DNA of 6,208 nucleotides from the NCBI GenBank assembly GCA_905236615.1, contig CAJORC010000060.1:1-6208 (forward strand). The letters are read 5' to 3'. A program made the position numbers and the translations under genes. Of the stretch, positions 4,791 to 6,208 are shown in pieces. Numbering within the stretch: position 1 is the first letter of the stretch; every line of letters begins with the position of its first letter. The DNA comes from an uncultured Lachnospiraceae bacterium (GTDB lineage Bacteria > Bacillota > Clostridia > Lachnospirales > Lachnospiraceae). The notes under the pieces were generated by a model that saw only the letters and a list, made by a program, of their open reading frames with translations, was not told the DNA's origin and did not search any database.

Positions 4791-6175
4791 AAGGTCATTT
4801 TCAGACTAAGCATAAAGAAAATTCAATAGACATGACTAAGGGAAATACCTTTAGCCTCATGATAAGATTTATGTTTCCCATGATGTTGGGAAACATTTTT
4901 CAACAGTTTTATAATATTGTGGATACGATGATCGCCGGTAAATTTATCGATGCAAATGCGCTTGCAGCGGTAGGTTCTACGGGGAATATAACCAATCTGT
5001 TTTTTGCATTGGGAAATGGTCTTGCAACGGGTATCGGGATCATCGTTTCACAGTTTTACGGGTCCGGGGATATCAGAGGTGTCCGTAAAACCATAACAAA
5101 TGCATTTCTTATAGTGGGAACAAGTTCTGCAGCAGTGGGAATCCTTGGATTCTTTCTCGCCAGACCTGTTCTTATATATGGGTTAAAGACGCCTGAAGAG
5201 ATTCTGGAAGGCGCAGTATCCTATATGTCGATAATCTGTATCGGATTTATCGGAACAGCCATTTACAATGCGGTTTCCTATATTCTGAGAGGAACGGGTG
5301 ATTCAAAAACACCTTTGTATTTCCTGATCATTTCCAGCTTTTTAAATATAATCATGGATCTTGCCTTTGTGATCTGTATGGATTTAGGCGTAAAGGGGCT
5401 TGCGATAGCCACGATCACAGCACAGTTTTTGTCTGCTCTGGTTTCCTGTATATATGCTTTTATGAGAAATCCTAATTTTAAGCTTGGAAGGGAAGATTTT
5501 CTGATCGATAAGGAGATTATCGTCAGGTGTCTGCAGCTCGGAAGCTCTATGGCATTGCAGAGTGGTCTGATAGCTTTGTCATTTGTGATACTGCAGAGAG
5601 TTATAAATTCATTCGGAGCAGTAGTAGTGGCGGCTTTTACAGCTACGAGCAAGATAGAAAACCTTGTAAATATGCAGCTTAAGGCTCTGGGGGATACTCT
5701 TTCGACCTACACGGGACAGAATTACGGTGCAGGAAACGGTGACAGGGTAAGAAAAGGATATAAGACAGGAATGACGATGATGGCAGTATATGCTCTTGTA
5801 ATGTTCCCTGTCATGTGGCTTTTCGGAGATGCCTGCATGCGCTTTTTTGTTAATGAACCGGAAGTCATTAGTTTTGGACAAACAGCGATGAGAATTCTTT
5901 CAAGCTTTTATATTCCGCTTGGAACAATATATGTCTGCCGCGGTATACTTAACGGTGCAGGTGATGCAAAGTTCCCGCTTATCTCAGGAGCCGCTGAAAT
6001 GCTTGGGAGAGTTGTCTTTCCGACATTTTTCTGCGCAATGCCTTTCTTCGGCGTATGGGGACTCTGGGTTGCAACCGGTGTGACATGGACGATCGTAGGT
6101 ATCACGGCCTTTACACGGTACAGGATGAAGGAATGGAAATCAGAAGCTGAGGAGATTGTGGAACCTCTTCAATGA
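4787..6175 (+). CDS. Second MATE-family efflux transporter, coupled to the methyltransferase
   Basis: A 462-aa membrane protein with about 12 hydrophobic segments in two repeated halves. The first segment has PMMLGNIFQQFYNIVDTMIAG (31-51), the classic MATE entry helix, followed by GLATGIGIIVSQFYGSGD (78-95). The second-half equivalent is GQNYGAGNGDRVRKG (310-324). The internal duplication is visible as ILRGTGDSKTPLYF (166-179) against ILNGAGDAKFPLIS (387-400). It is a drug or metabolite/cation antiporter of unknown substrate. It is clearly diverged from the MATE gene at 2118, with low identity outside family motifs, so this is not a recent tandem duplication. The start overlaps the methyltransferase stop (ATGA, 4787-4790), with only a weak AGTGGA at 4775-4780, which suggests translational coupling. 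An alternative Met at residue 16 (4832) would better match the typical N-terminus but lacks a ribosome binding site. Confidence 0.93.
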   Translation: MKGHFQTKHKENSIDMTKGNTFSLMIRFMFPMMLGNIFQQFYNIVDTMIAGKFIDANALAAVGSTGNITNLFFALGNGLATGIGIIVSQFYGSGDIRGVRKTITNAFLIVGTSSAAVGILGFFLARPVLIYGLKTPEEILEGAVSYMSIICIGFIGTAIYNAVSYILRGTGDSKTPLYFLIISSFLNIIMDLAFVICMDLGVKGLAIATITAQFLSALVSCIYAFMRNPNFKLGREDFLIDKEIIVRCLQLGSSMALQSGLIALSFVILQRVINSFGAVVVAAFTATSKIENLVNMQLKALGDTLSTYTGQNYGAGNGDRVRKGYKTGMTMMAVYALVMFPVMWLFGDACMRFFVNEPEVISFGQTAMRILSSFYIPLGTIYVCRGILNGAGDAKFPLISGAAEMLGRVVFPTFFCAMPFFGVWGLWVATGVTWTIVGITAFTRYRMKEWKSEAEEIVEPLQ

Positions 6176-6208
6176 TGTTATATTAATGATATGAGTAAGA
6201 ATGTTAAC
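6176..6208 (+). other. AT-rich tail; possible start of another reading frame
   Basis: The last 33 bases are AT-rich and contain no complete terminator. An ATG at 6191 opens a frame (MSKNVN) that runs off the window, but it has no Shine-Dalgarno sequence upstream, so I do not call it a gene. GTTA at 6178 and TAAC at 6205 could be arms of a hairpin cut by the window end. Confidence 0.2.

Noticed and set aside
5278..5652. Opposite-strand frame inside the second MATE gene
   Set aside because: It is a shadow of conserved transporter sequence, without ribosome binding site or recognisable domain.
2118..6175. The two MATE genes considered as a recent duplication
   Set aside because: They agree only at family motifs. 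N-termini, loops and signature residues differ (GSGGAPLFSIARGRGD against GLATGIGIIVSQFYGSGD), so they are old paralogues or independent acquisitions.

Overview
The window is most likely chromosomal DNA from a Gram-positive gut or rumen Clostridia species, probably Lachnospiraceae. The signs are moderate-to-low GC, strong GGAGG-type ribosome binding sites, a Gram-positive lipoprotein, MATE transporters of the type common in that family, and a pair of small conserved membrane proteins that I associate with Clostridia. Species is not resolvable. All seven genes are on the + strand and tightly packed.

Region 1 (1-1200). A leader rich in inverted repeats (1-86) precedes a two-gene unit. The first gene encodes a lipoprotein whose C-terminal half looks like a bacterial EndoU-type RNase toxin domain. 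Between the lipid anchor and the nuclease lie a short motif, IIGGSDGPTSIYLG, that closely resembles a signature of the membrane beta subunit of Na+-pumping decarboxylases, and a long acidic linker. Four bases downstream is a small cytoplasmic acidic protein in the position and size class of a cognate immunity protein. This is read as a toxin-immunity pair of polymorphic-toxin type with an unusual delivery architecture, and it is the most novel part of the window.

Region 2 (1201-2037). A good sigma-A promoter (1207-1235) drives two small membrane proteins of unknown function (1285-1659 and 1675-1989). A strong intrinsic terminator (1999-2036) closes this unit.

Region 3 (2038-6208). A MATE-family transporter (2118-3515) is followed by an RlmI-type PUA-domain 23S rRNA methyltransferase (3570-4790) and a second, divergent MATE transporter (4787-6175). 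The last two overlap by ATGA and are probably translationally coupled. A second promoter (3490-3518), nearly identical to the one in region 2, lies across the 3' end and stop codon of the first MATE gene. The methyltransferase and second MATE can therefore be transcribed independently of the first.

The two promoters share GGTTTGACG-N10-AAGCGAGTAAAATT (23 fixed bases, about 27 of 33 in all). This suggests a common promoter class or regulator for region 2 and the methyltransferase-MATE unit. No tRNA, rRNA, CRISPR array, transposase or replication origin was seen. No stretch of more than about 110 bases lacks a gene.
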